A DNA stretch of 10,837 nt from an uncultured Acidimicrobiales bacterium. Its GTDB lineage: Bacteria; Actinomycetota; Acidimicrobiia; Acidimicrobiales; UBA10347. The DNA lies in the NCBI GenBank assembly GCA_937942965.1, contig CALDGN010000180.1, positions 1 through 10,837 of the forward strand, written 5' to 3'. Within the stretch, counting starts at the first letter, position 1. Each line of letters starts with the position of its first letter. The notes below the pieces were generated by a model. That model saw only the letters and a program-made list of their open reading frames with translations. It made no database searches and was not told the origin of the DNA. The position numbers and the translations under genes are program-made. This document shows, piece after piece, positions 1-7,240 of the stretch.

Positions 1-932
1 TGATGAGCCTCGCATCGAGAAGGATCGGCGCCGCAAACGACACAGCCCTGGTCTCGAGCGATCAGTGCGGCGAACTGTGCTGGCGTGGCATGCCGATGGA
101 AACGGCCGTGCCACAACGTTTCGCCCTGCTGGGAGAAGACGGTGCCGGCGATGGTGGCGTCGCATCCAAGCTGGTCGAGAACGGATTCGGGCAAGAGACC
201 TTCGCCGCCCACACACGTGGCCTTGATCTGGTCACGAGCGAGATCGTCGACGGTAACGACGATGTGGATCATCGAACGGACCGGTGGCGTCTTCGGCCGC
301 CCGCCCCCACGTGACGGCGCAGAGCCGCTCTCGGTGACGAGCTGATGGAGTGCATCGAACGTCCGCTGGCCCCGAGTGCGCGGGTGTTGTTCGTTCGGCA
401 GGTCTCGACCGCCGTCCTTGCGGTAGAGGGCATCGCTGCGAAGGCCGACGATCTTGCGGATCGCGCCAATGGTCTCGCGGTCGCCCTGCGCAGTCATGGT
501 TTCGCAGCCGGTGACCGGGTCGTAGGCAAACGTGAGCTTCCGCTTCGCCCGCTGCCGTTCATAGCGCGTCTTGGCGCCGTTGTCGTCGTCTCGACGTTCG
601 AGCCACCGGCTGGTGATCTTGTTGGCCTCGTCGGCGGGAGAGCCCTTGACGTCGTCGAGCAGTTCGGTGTCCTTCGCCGCTTCGCCGCCGGTCTTCTGTG
701 ATGCGTTGGCGATGGCATCGAGCTGCTCTTCGCCCAGATCACCGCTGTCGACGTCTTCCGCGAGCGAGGGATTCACGTTGACCGCATCGGCTCGGCGGGC
801 GGCACGGCTCGCCGACTTCTTCGACCGAGTCCCGCCGGCTTCCGCCTGTTTGCGGATGCTCCGCTCGCTGGCACCCGATCGCTTCAGTTCGGCCGTCTTC
901 TCGAGCTCGGCGGAGGCGAAACGGCGCTGCAT
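1..932 (-). CDS. DUF222/HNH endonuclease-like protein (13E12 type), C-terminus outside window
   Basis: A continuous minus-strand frame of 310 codons runs from ATG at 932 off the left edge. It begins MQRRFASAELEK. The first ~110 residues are charged and Lys/Arg-rich. The middle (SRWLERRDDDNGAKTRYERQ, then KLTFAYDPVTGCETMTAQGD) matches the DUF222 pattern in which a helical domain leads into a beta segment. A linker follows, and the visible end is CVVCGADPSRCEAH, the Cys-x2-Cys start of the C-terminal HNH zinc/nuclease motif typical of this actinobacterial family. The family is often multicopy; nuclease activity is assumed from the HNH motif and the biological role is unclear. An in-frame TGA at 975-977 with no other start codon before 932 fixes the start, so the N-terminus is slightly short for the family. 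A hairpin at 975-1000 separates it from the upstream reductase gene, so it is probably its own unit. The family call is good; the function is open. Confidence 0.85.
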   Translation of the reverse strand, partial: MQRRFASAELEKTAELKRSGASERSIRKQAEAGGTRSKKSASRAARRADAVNVNPSLAEDVDSGDLGEEQLDAIANASQKTGGEAAKDTELLDDVKGSPADEANKITSRWLERRDDDNGAKTRYERQRAKRKLTFAYDPVTGCETMTAQGDRETIGAIRKIVGLRSDALYRKDGGRDLPNEQHPRTRGQRTFDALHQLVTESGSAPSRGGGRPKTPPVRSMIHIVVTVDDLARDQIKATCVGGEGLLPESVLDQLGCDATIAGTVFSQQGETLWHGRFHRHATPAQFAALIARDQGCVVCGADPSRCEAH

Positions 933-956
933 CTTCTGCGACCTGTCCGGACTCGC

Positions 957-984
957 TGGATCAAGCTGACTGGATCAGCCTGAT
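957..984. repeat. Imperfect tandem 14-mer
   Basis: TGGATCAAGCTGAC (957-970) is followed directly by TGGATCAGCCTGAT (971-984), with 11 of 14 bases identical. The second copy supplies the left arm of the adjacent inverted repeat, and a related sequence in reverse (ATCAGGCTGA) follows at 991-1000. It lies upstream of the DUF222/HNH gene and downstream of the reductase gene. It may be no more than slipped duplication of a terminator arm. Confidence 0.5.
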
Positions 985-1000
985 TGCTCGATCAGGCTGA
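975..1000 (-). terminator. Perfect 10-bp hairpin at the 3' end of the reductase gene
   Basis: TCAGCCTGAT (975-984) and ATCAGGCTGA (991-1000) are perfect reverse complements around a 6-nt loop, TGCTCG. The stop codon of the minus-strand reductase gene (992-994) lies within the first-transcribed arm, which is a common position for a terminator. No T-tract follows on either strand, so classical intrinsic termination is not certain. The hairpin could work in a Rho-independent-like way as in GC-rich actinobacteria, or serve as mRNA 3'-end protection. Confidence 0.55.
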
Positions 1001-1702
1001 GCGGTCTCGCACGTAGCGAACGAACAGCAAGTCATCGCCTCGGAGCACCCGATCCAGGCGGAAGCGGTGATCGGGACCGAGAGGCGGCCCTGATGCCAAG
1101 CGAGAGCCCGTGCCGCCAACGGCGAGCGGGCTCACACTGAGCAGGATTTCGTCGACGAGATCGGCGGCAAGGAACTGACCGTTGAGGGTCGGCCCTCCCT
1201 CCAGGGCGACCGTCAACCGTCCCCGGCGGCGCAGGTCAGCCAGGACAGCAAGCGGTTCGAGCGAATCTCCGAGGTCAATGACCTCGGCGATGCCGTCGAA
1301 CCGGGGGCCTCGATCCTGAGCGGCTTGCGTTGTCGTGTAGAGCAGGGGTGGTCGTTCCGGGTCCGAGAACAGCCGTGCGTCGGGGTCTGGCGAGAGCGAA
1401 CCGGTGACCACGGCGATGGGCACGGTCGCCGGCCGATAGTTCTCGACTGCGGCCGTGCGGGCGCCAACGACGATGGCTTCCATCTGGCGTCGGGCGGCGA
1501 CGAAACGAGCGTGATCAGCCGGGCCGCCAAGCCCGCCGGACACGCCGTCAATGGCGATGCCACCATCGAGGCTCGAGATCATGACCATCGTGACCCAGGG
1601 GCGTCCCTCGGGCGGCGTGCGGTCGTCTCCGGCCAGGCGGGCACCGATGTCGACCCCGTTCGTTGGTTGGGGCCAAAGCTCGTCGAGCGGTGTGTCGGTC
1701 AC
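992..1702 (-). CDS. RibD C-terminal / dihydrofolate reductase-family reductase
   Basis: This is a 236-residue stand-alone RibD_C-type protein, the fold shared by the pyrimidine reductase of riboflavin synthesis and dihydrofolate reductase. Family signatures in order are the N-terminal RPWVTMVMISSLDGGIAIDG (34-53), then SGGLGGPADHARF (55-67), EAIVVGARTAAVENY (75-89), and the NADPH-site segment LEGGPTLNGQFLAADLVDE (167-185). It lacks a deaminase domain, so it is either a separate 5-amino-6-ribosylamino-uracil reductase or a reductase of unknown substrate; actinobacteria carry several such paralogues. Translation starts at GTG (1700-1702), with no clear Shine-Dalgarno. The preceding residues LDELWPQP fit the usual N-terminal stretch, supporting this start over internal ATGs. 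The MATE gene upstream ends 10 nt before it, so the two are probably co-transcribed and translationally coupled. The family is sure; the exact substrate is not. Confidence 0.85.
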   Translation of the reverse strand: MTDTPLDELWPQPTNGVDIGARLAGDDRTPPEGRPWVTMVMISSLDGGIAIDGVSGGLGGPADHARFVAARRQMEAIVVGARTAAVENYRPATVPIAVVTGSLSPDPDARLFSDPERPPLLYTTTQAAQDRGPRFDGIAEVIDLGDSLEPLAVLADLRRRGRLTVALEGGPTLNGQFLAADLVDEILLSVSPLAVGGTGSRLASGPPLGPDHRFRLDRVLRGDDLLFVRYVRDRSA

Positions 1703-1712
1703 GGCCGAAACG

Positions 1713-3032
1713 CTACTTGCGTTGGTCGCCCGCTACGGCCCAATCGTCGCCGCGGAGTCGCCACAACATCGTGACGCCTCGAGCGGCCATGAACACGATG
1801 ATGGCAACCCAGAGCGCATTGATGCCACCGTCGGACCAGATCACGACGCTCACCGCAACCAAGAACACGAGGGCGCTGATCACCATCGCCTTGGCCAGAT
1901 AGCGCATGTCACCAGCACCGATCAGAATCCCGTCGAGTGCGAACACGACGCCCGCGATCGGCTGTGTCACCGCCAGTAACAAGAGCACGCCGCCAGCTGC
2001 GGCGATTACGTCGGGGTCATCGGTGAAGATATCCGGGAGCACCGGGCGCAATACCAGCACGAGCGCAGTCGCAAAGACGCCGAGACCGAAACCCCATGCG
2101 GTGATCCTGCGGCCGACGACGAGGGCCTTGGGCACGTTGTTGGCGCCGAGCAGCGTGCCGATCATCGCTTGGCCAGCGATCGCGACAGCGTCGAGCGCAA
2201 GCGCCAAGAAGAAGAACAACCCGAACGCGATCTCATGGGCGCCGAGTTCCGCATCGCCGATCGAGGCGGCGACGGCGGCGGCAATGACGAACGAGGCCCG
2301 CAGCGCGCTGGTGCGGATGAACAGGTCGATCCCGTCGCGACCGAGCGCTCGCAGCGTTGCCGGGTGCGGGGCCCAACCCACGTTGAAGTCGCGCGCCGCG
2401 GACCAAATCCACACGAGATAGAAGGACGCAGCGACCCACTGGAAGACGACAGTGGAGAGTGCCGAGGCGCCGACGCCGAACCCGAACCTGAAGACCAGCA
2501 CCAGTTCGAGGACCAAGTTTCCGACGGCGCTGACCAGTGCAACGATCAACGGCCGCTTTGTGTCCTTGAGGCCTCGCAGGTAGCCGACGCCCGCCATAAC
2601 GAGCAACATCGCCGGGAACCCGAACACCGAGACCCGTAAGTACCGGACGCCGAAGCGCTCAACGTCGCCTTCGGCCTGCAGCAGCCGCAACAGTTGCGGA
2701 GCGAGTACGAAACAGACCGCACCGAACGCAATGCCCGCAACGACGGCGATCCACAGCCCCTGGACCGCTTGATTGGCGGCGTCTCGATCTCGGCCGGCGC
2801 CGAGCAGCCGAGAGACCGACGAGGTCGTGCCGTACGCCAAGAAGATCGACACGGCAACGACGGTTCCGATGACCTGCGTGGCGAGCCCGAGGCCGCCGAG
2901 CTCGGCGGTGCCAATATTGCCGACGACGGCGGTGTCCGCGAGCACGTAGAGCGGTTCGGCGATAAGGGCGCCGAGCGCAGGCACTGCCAGGGTCAGCATT
3001 TCGCGGTCGGTCGCGTTGATGAACGTCTTCAT
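1713..3032 (-). CDS. MATE family efflux transporter (DinF-like)
   Basis: This is a polytopic membrane protein of about 439 residues with roughly twelve hydrophobic helices in two six-helix halves, the usual size for the MATE family of Na+/H+-coupled multidrug exporters. The N-terminus, with PALGALIAEPLYVLADTAVVG in two overlapping stretches, is the conserved first helix and includes the Asp of the DTAVVG segment that is important for cation coupling in DinF-type members. Later blocks such as GYLRGLKDTKRPL and GALIG-like segments in the C-terminal half also fit. I chose ATG at 3030-3032, which gives MKTFINATDREML. An in-frame TTG at 3056 would add MATRFRRR and has an AAGG 4 nt upstream, so it cannot be excluded. 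The gene is divergent from the GH13 gene and 10 nt upstream of the reductase. The substrate is unknown. Confidence 0.88.
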   Translation of the reverse strand: MKTFINATDREMLTLAVPALGALIAEPLYVLADTAVVGNIGTAELGGLGLATQVIGTVVAVSIFLAYGTTSSVSRLLGAGRDRDAANQAVQGLWIAVVAGIAFGAVCFVLAPQLLRLLQAEGDVERFGVRYLRVSVFGFPAMLLVMAGVGYLRGLKDTKRPLIVALVSAVGNLVLELVLVFRFGFGVGASALSTVVFQWVAASFYLVWIWSAARDFNVGWAPHPATLRALGRDGIDLFIRTSALRASFVIAAAVAASIGDAELGAHEIAFGLFFFLALALDAVAIAGQAMIGTLLGANNVPKALVVGRRITAWGFGLGVFATALVLVLRPVLPDIFTDDPDVIAAAGGVLLLLAVTQPIAGVVFALDGILIGAGDMRYLAKAMVISALVFLVAVSVVIWSDGGINALWVAIIVFMAARGVTMLWRLRGDDWAVAGDQRK

Positions 3033-3144
3033 CCGACGCCGGAACCGTGTCGCCAACCTGCCTTGGCTGCTCTGCGCATCGAGGCAGTATTGCCTGCGTG
3101 CAGTCGATGGAGTGGCATAGGTAGCCGTCTAGCCTGGGGCCACG
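3033..3144. promoter_or_regulatory. Divergent intergenic region between the MATE and GH13 genes
   Basis: This stretch must hold the promoters of both divergent genes. It contains three copies of the pentamer TGCCT/AGGCA. Two of them form the perfect inverted repeat AGGCA-GTAT-TGCCT (3082-3095), and a further direct copy lies at 3059-3063 within CTGCCT (3058-3063). Such dyads often bind repressors, and sugar-glucosidase genes are commonly repressed locally. No confident -35/-10 pair could be assigned, although TTGCCT at 3090-3095 could serve as a -35 for the plus-strand gene. The start of the GH13 gene is preceded by only a weak GGGG. Confidence 0.4.
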
Positions 3145-4767
3145 ATGGCAGCTCTGACAAAGCCCGGCTCACCGGGACAACATGGCGGAAAGAAGTGGCT
3201 CGACGGCGCGGTCGGCTACGAGGTCTACGTCCGGTCGTTCGCGGACAGCAATGGCGACGGCATCGGTGACATCCCGGGCATCACGGGGCGTCTCGACTAC
3301 TTGAAGTGGCTGGGCGTCGACATCGTTTGGCTCACGCCGTTCTACAAGTCGCCCGGCCATGACCATGGTTACGACGTTGCGTCGTACAGCGAGGTCAACC
3401 CGATCCACGGCACGCTCGAAGATGTCGACGACCTGATCGAGCGGGCCCACCAGCTGGGCCTGCGCGTCGTGTTCGACATCGTGCCGAACCACACCTCGTC
3501 AGAGCACCGCTGGTTTCAGCAAGCGCTCGCCGATCCCTCGTCACCCGAACGCGACTACTACCTGTTCCGTGACCCCGCCCCTGACGGTGGCCCACCCAAC
3601 AACTGGCCGAGCCACTTCGGGCCATCCGCATGGACCCTCGACGAGGCCAGCGGCCAGTACTACTGCCACCTGTTCCTGCCCGAGCAACCTGACTTGAATT
3701 GGCGTAACCCTGCAGTCCGGGCTGAGTTCGATGCTATCTATCGCTTCTGGTTCGACCGGGGCGTCGATGGGTTCCGCATCGACGTCGCGCATGGCCTGCT
3801 GAAGCACCCGGACTTCCCGGACATTCCGCAGATCAAGCCCATCGCAGCCGACGCTGGTCCGATGGAGAACTTCTTCAGCTTCGACCACATCTACGACCTG
3901 GACCAGGACGACAACGTCGAGATCTTCACCCGGTGGCAAGACGTCGCCGCACCGTACGACGCCTGTTTGCTCGCCGAAAGCGGCGTCGAAGCACACGATC
4001 GGCTGGCTCGTTACGTGCAGCCGGGCGCGCTCGACCTGACGTTCTTCTTGAAGCCCGGCTGGATGGCCTGGGATCCGGCCAAGTTCCTTCGTGAGCTCGT
4101 CGGCCTGGCCGAGATCGAATCGCACGGCATCTCGTGGGTCATCAGCAACCACGACCAGGCCCGCCCGGCCAGCCGCTTCGGCGGTGGCCCCGAGGGTCGC
4201 AACCGTGCGCTCGCGGTAACGGCGCTCATGTTCTCGCTCGGCGGCGTGCCCTTCCTGTATCAGGGCGAAGAGCTCGGTTCGCCGAACGGCGAGATCGCAC
4301 CCGAAGATCGCCACGATCCGATTTCAACCCGCAACGAAACGGACGAGGGTCGCGACGTCTGTCGCACGCCCATGGCGTGGAACACCGATCCGTTCAACGG
4401 GTTCAGCTCGGTGGAACCGTGGCTCAAGGCCGCCGACCGCCCCCTCGACTTCACGGTCGCTGGCCAGCACGCCAATGCGGCGGCTCCGCTGCATCGCTAC
4501 CGCCGCCTGATTGCGCTGCGCAAGCACCACCCGGATCTCTGGCGAGCCGAGCTCAAGGTGATTGACTCGGGTCGCCCTGATGTCGCTGTCATTCAACGAG
4601 GCACCTCGCTGACGGTTGCGAACTTGGGCAGTCAGTCGTTTGCGATCAACCTCGGAAGCGGCCAATGGCAGGTGCTGTTCGCCTCACAGGGCGGCGACGG
4701 AGACCTTGCGAGCGGCATCGTCAACGTCAGCGCCGAGACAACCGTGATCTTGGTTCCTGCCGCCTGA
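3145..4767 (+). CDS. GH13 alpha-glucosidase (oligo-1,6-glucosidase-like subfamily)
   Basis: This is a 540-residue cytoplasmic protein without a signal peptide that would release glucose from alpha-glucosides. It is a (beta/alpha)8 GH13 enzyme with all conserved regions: the Ca-site-like loop DSNGDGIGDIPGI (34-46), region I DIVPNH (111-116), QPDLNW (181-186), region II GFRIDVAH with nucleophile D213, region III LLAESGVE with acid/base E278, and region IV ISNHDQ with transition-state Asp D337. The QPDLN fingerprint marks the oligo-1,6-glucosidase/alpha-glucosidase side of the family rather than alpha-amylases. The long insert after region II and the segments after E278 resemble the GH13_30 type of actinobacterial alpha-glucosidases. 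The residue before the acid/base Glu is Ala rather than the usual Gly. The ATG at 3145 is the only good start, with a weak GGGG 6 nt upstream. The gene stands alone on the plus strand; AglF/G-type permeases lie 5 kb away. Confidence 0.92.
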   Translation: MAALTKPGSPGQHGGKKWLDGAVGYEVYVRSFADSNGDGIGDIPGITGRLDYLKWLGVDIVWLTPFYKSPGHDHGYDVASYSEVNPIHGTLEDVDDLIERAHQLGLRVVFDIVPNHTSSEHRWFQQALADPSSPERDYYLFRDPAPDGGPPNNWPSHFGPSAWTLDEASGQYYCHLFLPEQPDLNWRNPAVRAEFDAIYRFWFDRGVDGFRIDVAHGLLKHPDFPDIPQIKPIAADAGPMENFFSFDHIYDLDQDDNVEIFTRWQDVAAPYDACLLAESGVEAHDRLARYVQPGALDLTFFLKPGWMAWDPAKFLRELVGLAEIESHGISWVISNHDQARPASRFGGGPEGRNRALAVTALMFSLGGVPFLYQGEELGSPNGEIAPEDRHDPISTRNETDEGRDVCRTPMAWNTDPFNGFSSVEPWLKAADRPLDFTVAGQHANAAAPLHRYRRLIALRKHHPDLWRAELKVIDSGRPDVAVIQRGTSLTVANLGSQSFAINLGSGQWQVLFASQGGDGDLASGIVNVSAETTVILVPAA

Positions 4768-4770
4768 ATC

Positions 4771-4802
4771 AGCCGACGGCCCAGTTGCCGGTCTGCTCGG
4801 CT
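4771..4802. terminator. Weak imperfect hairpin between converging genes
   Basis: Between the GH13 stop (4767) and the rhodanese stop (4804), the outer arms AGCCGA (4771-4776) and TCGGCT (4797-4802) pair. An inner stem CGGC (4777-4780)/GCCG (4787-4790) closes a 6-nt loop, leaving a 6-nt one-sided bulge. The position suits a bidirectional terminator, but there is no T-tract and the stem is interrupted. Confidence 0.3.
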
Positions 4803-4803
4803 T

Positions 4804-5199
4804 CTACTTCGGCGAGCGTTTCTTCTCGACGGTCGGGCCGCCGGCTTCGCGCCACGCGGGCATGCCGCCAGCGAGCTGGGCGACGTTGGAGACACCCATG
4901 TCTTGGAGCGCCTTTGCGGAGAGCGCCGAGCGGGGATCGCCGTTGCAGAACAACACATAGGTCTTGTCCGGGTTGGCGTACATCTCGCGGTGGTACGGGC
5001 TCTCGGGATCGAACCAGAATTCGATCATGCCTCGGGGTGCGTGATGCGAACCCTCGATCGTGTCGCTTTGCTCGACTTCTCGGATGTCGCGCACGTCGAC
5101 GAACACGAGTGCGTCGTCGTCAACCCGGGCGACCGCTTCGTCGCAGGTGATGCGGTCAACCTCGGTGAGTGCCTGTTCGGCCATGTCCATGATCCCCAT
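4804..5199 (-). CDS. Single-domain rhodanese-like sulfurtransferase
   Basis: This is a 131-residue cytoplasmic protein with one rhodanese domain: the N-terminal VFVDVRDIREVEQSDTI (about 32-48), then GSHHAPRGMIEFWFDPESPY (50-69), the active-site loop C85-N-G-D-P-R90-S91 after beta-strand YVLF, and the closing LAGGMPAW (109-116). The CX4R loop with C85 predicts a persulfide-forming sulfurtransferase rather than an inactive domain. It starts at ATG 5197-5199 with AGGGG about 5 nt upstream. It follows the monooxygenase gene by 15 nt on the same strand, so it is the last gene of that operon. In rhodaneses sulfite or cyanide can accept the sulfane sulfur. Because the upstream enzyme should release sulfite, thiosulfate formation or sulfite signalling is a possible job, but this is inference. 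This rhodanese subtype is widespread and is not specific to sulfonate genes. Confidence 0.88.
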   Translation of the reverse strand: MGIMDMAEQALTEVDRITCDEAVARVDDDALVFVDVRDIREVEQSDTIEGSHHAPRGMIEFWFDPESPYHREMYANPDKTYVLFCNGDPRSALSAKALQDMGVSNVAQLAGGMPAWREAGGPTVEKKRSPK

Positions 5200-5214
5200 A
5201 CGAACCCCTGGCTA

Positions 5215-6282
5215 CTAGGTCAGCGGGCCGTGGTCGAGTTGGGGAAGCACCATTTCGGCGAACAGGTCACATTCAGCGATGTGGGGATAGCCGGACAAGA
5301 TGAATGCCCCGATCCCGATGTCGATGTACTCCTGCAGCTTGGCTGCTACCTGGTCGGGGTTTCCGACGATGGCCGCACCGGCACCCGAGCGGGCCTTGCC
5401 GATCCCGGTCCAGAGATGCGGCTCGGCATACCCCTCGTCGTCGGCCCCGTCGCGCAACGCTGACTGGCGGGCGACACCGACCGAGGCCGTGTCGAGCGAG
5501 CGCTGCTTGATGGCTTCGCCGGTGTCGAGATCGAGGCGACTCATGAGCCGGTCAGCGGCTGCTCGAGCCTCGGCCTCGGTCTCGCGCACGATCACGTGCG
5601 AGCGAAGTCCGTAGGCGAGCTCGCGGTCGTGACCTTCGGCGAGTGCGGTCATCTCCTGCACGGTGTTCGCGACCGAGGCGACGGTGTCGGGCCAGGTGAG
5701 GAACACGTCGGCTTCTTGGGCTGCGCAGGCCTTGGCCGCGGGGGAGAAGCCACCGAAGTAGAACGGCGGGCAGGTTCCCGACACGGTCTGGGCTCGGGGT
5801 GGGTCCAGTTCTAAGTCGACGAAGTCGCCATGGAAGTCGATGGACTCGCCGTTGAGGAGCTGGCGCAAGACCTGCATCCACTCGATGGTTCGTTGGTACC
5901 GGGGTGCCGATTCGAGCGCCTCGCCAGGAATGTCGCTGCTGATGATGTTGATCGTCAGCCGGCCGTTGAGCATCTGGTCGATCGTGGCGAGCTGACGAGC
6001 GAGCTGAGGCAGCCACATCTCGCCCATACGCACGGCGAGCAGCAGCTGAATCTGCTCGACGAGGGGAGCGATGCCGCTGGCAAACGCAACACTGTCGATG
6101 CCAAGCGTGTAGCCCGATGGCAGCAAGATGTTGTCGAACCCTTTGCGGTCAGCGGTGAGCACGATGTCGCGGCAGTGCTCCCATGAGCTCTTCAGGGCAG
6201 GGTCTTCGACGCCGAGGAACTCGTAGTCGTCATCGCACAGCGCAGAGAACCAGCTGATTTCGACGGGCGATTGGTTCGTCAC
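5215..6282 (-). CDS. SsuD-like FMNH2-dependent sulfonate monooxygenase; candidate sulfoquinovose monooxygenase
   Basis: This is a 355-residue luciferase-like (LLM) flavin monooxygenase of the alkanesulfonate monooxygenase branch. It would use FMNH2 and O2 to cleave a C-S bond, giving an aldehyde and sulfite. SsuD-like blocks are LLPSGYTLGID (53-63), the LLAVR strand (81-85), the PPFYFGGFSPAAK region (172-184), LTWPD (195-199), GLRSHVIVRET (225-235), SGAGAAIVG (299-307) and SGYPHI (330-335). Residues R227, H229, R298 and Y332 align with the SsuD active-site Arg, His, Arg and Tyr. The active-site Cys54 of E. coli SsuD is not kept; the local segment reads SGYTLGID. The start GTG (6280-6282) overlaps the aldo/keto reductase stop by 4 nt, so translation is coupled. 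No ssuABC transporter or flavin reductase is seen. With the reductase and the sugar importer nearby, it resembles SmoC of the sulfo-SMO sulfoquinovose pathway. The family is sure; the substrate is inferred. Confidence 0.82.
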   Translation of the reverse strand: MTNQSPVEISWFSALCDDDYEFLGVEDPALKSSWEHCRDIVLTADRKGFDNILLPSGYTLGIDSVAFASGIAPLVEQIQLLLAVRMGEMWLPQLARQLATIDQMLNGRLTINIISSDIPGEALESAPRYQRTIEWMQVLRQLLNGESIDFHGDFVDLELDPPRAQTVSGTCPPFYFGGFSPAAKACAAQEADVFLTWPDTVASVANTVQEMTALAEGHDRELAYGLRSHVIVRETEAEARAAADRLMSRLDLDTGEAIKQRSLDTASVGVARQSALRDGADDEGYAEPHLWTGIGKARSGAGAAIVGNPDQVAAKLQEYIDIGIGAFILSGYPHIAECDLFAEMVLPQLDHGPLT

Positions 6283-7187
6283 GGGAGCGGTACGCCTTCG
6301 CTGGCCTGGACGATTGCGTAGACATCGCCACGGTCCAAGGTGACGTTCAGCGCAGCCTTGGTTGCCGCGATGCGGTCGAGGTTTTGGGTGCCGATGATGG
6401 CGATGGCCTGGCTCGGGTGCGCGAGCACGAAGGCGACGGCGATTGCGGCCCGGTCGACGTTCTCGCGTTCGGCGAGACCATCGAGGATCTCGGCGAGCTC
6501 GTCGCTTGGTCCGCCGTCAGCGGCGGCGGTGAAGAGGCGGCCGCCGCCCAGGGGACTCCACGCCATGGGAATCACGCCGTCACGCATGCACCGGTCAAAG
6601 GTGCCGTCGCGGAGCGGGTCGAGATGCAGCACCGAGTACTCGGGTTGGGTCGATGCGATCGGGAACGGCAAGTGGGCAGCGAGTGCGTCGTACTGGTCGG
6701 GCGTGTAGTTCGAGATGCCGACCTCGCGGATCTTGCCTTCGTCGCGCAGCGCGGACAACGTCGCCGCGACCTCCGCAGGATGCGTGAACATGTCCGGACG
6801 GTGCACCTGGTACACGTCGATCACATCGGTGTGGAGCCGTGCAAGCGAGGCTTCGCACGCGGCCCGCAGGTACTCGGCGCCTGAGTCGTAGGGGGTCGGG
6901 GGGATGATGCCGCCCTTGGTGGCGAGCACCATGCGGTCTCGCAGCTCAGGAGCAGCAGCGAGCACCTGGCCGAGCAGTGCCTCGACCGTTCCGAAACCGG
7001 TGCCGCCCCAGTCGAAGCCATAGACATCGCTGGTGTCGATCAGATTCATGCCGTTGTCGAGCGCAGCCTCGATCAAGGCCTGAGCCGCTCCGAGGTCGTC
7101 GTTCGTGAACCGCCACAGCCCGTAGCTGATCGGGCCGACGTCGAATTGGCCGAGGGAGCGGTTGGCTCTGTTGACGAGGGATGACAT
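6279..7187 (-). CDS. Aldo/keto reductase; candidate 6-oxo-glucose (6-dehydroglucose) reductase
   Basis: This is a 302-residue NADPH-type aldo/keto reductase. Its catalytic tetrad is visible: D51 and Y56 in LIDTSDVYG, K91 in LATKGG, and H129 in YQVHRPD. Later landmarks are VGISNYTPDQ (156-165), the SPLGGG loop (211-216) and the cofactor-binding end AIIGTQNLDRIAATKAAL. I chose ATG at 7185-7187 because AAAAGGA sits 6 nt upstream. A TTG at 7244 overlapping the upstream stop would add 19 low-complexity residues with no such signal. It lies between the Gfo/Idh/MocA gene (53 nt upstream) and the SsuD-like gene (4-nt GTGA overlap). An AKR coupled to an LLM sulfonate monooxygenase is the pairing found in sulfo-SMO gene sets, where SmoB reduces 6-oxo-glucose to glucose. 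The fold and active site are certain; the substrate is inferred from context. Confidence 0.88.
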   Translation of the reverse strand: MSSLVNRANRSLGQFDVGPISYGLWRFTNDDLGAAQALIEAALDNGMNLIDTSDVYGFDWGGTGFGTVEALLGQVLAAAPELRDRMVLATKGGIIPPTPYDSGAEYLRAACEASLARLHTDVIDVYQVHRPDMFTHPAEVAATLSALRDEGKIREVGISNYTPDQYDALAAHLPFPIASTQPEYSVLHLDPLRDGTFDRCMRDGVIPMAWSPLGGGRLFTAAADGGPSDELAEILDGLAERENVDRAAIAVAFVLAHPSQAIAIIGTQNLDRIAATKAALNVTLDRGDVYAIVQASEGVPLP

Positions 7188-7193
7188 GGTGCG

Positions 7194-7200
7194 TCCTTTT
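7194..7200 (-). promoter_or_regulatory. Ribosome binding site of the aldo/keto reductase
   Basis: On the minus strand the sequence is AAAAGGA followed by a 6-nt spacer and ATG (7187). It is one of the few clear Shine-Dalgarno sites in the window and it decides the start of the reductase gene against the upstream TTG at 7244. Confidence 0.65.
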
Positions 7201-7240
7201 GCGGGGGAGGCGGGTGTTCGCTGCGGTGCAGATCCGGCGC

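Noticed and set aside
571..969. Plus-strand open frame rich in Ser/Ala in the left region
   Set aside because: It lies opposite the DUF222/HNH gene, whose minus-strand frame ends in a CxxC HNH start; the plus frame has low-complexity composition only.
3145..4767. GH13 enzyme as the sulfoquinovosidase of the cluster
   Set aside because: Known sulfoquinovosidases are GH31 or NAD+-dependent GH188; this protein has the full alpha-glucosidase motif set and is in a separate, convergent transcription unit.
5215..6282. Ordinary ssu alkanesulfonate utilisation locus
   Set aside because: No ssuABC transporter or ssuE is present, and the coupled partner is an aldo/keto reductase beside sugar-type genes. 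Kept as the main alternative for the substrate, but not preferred.
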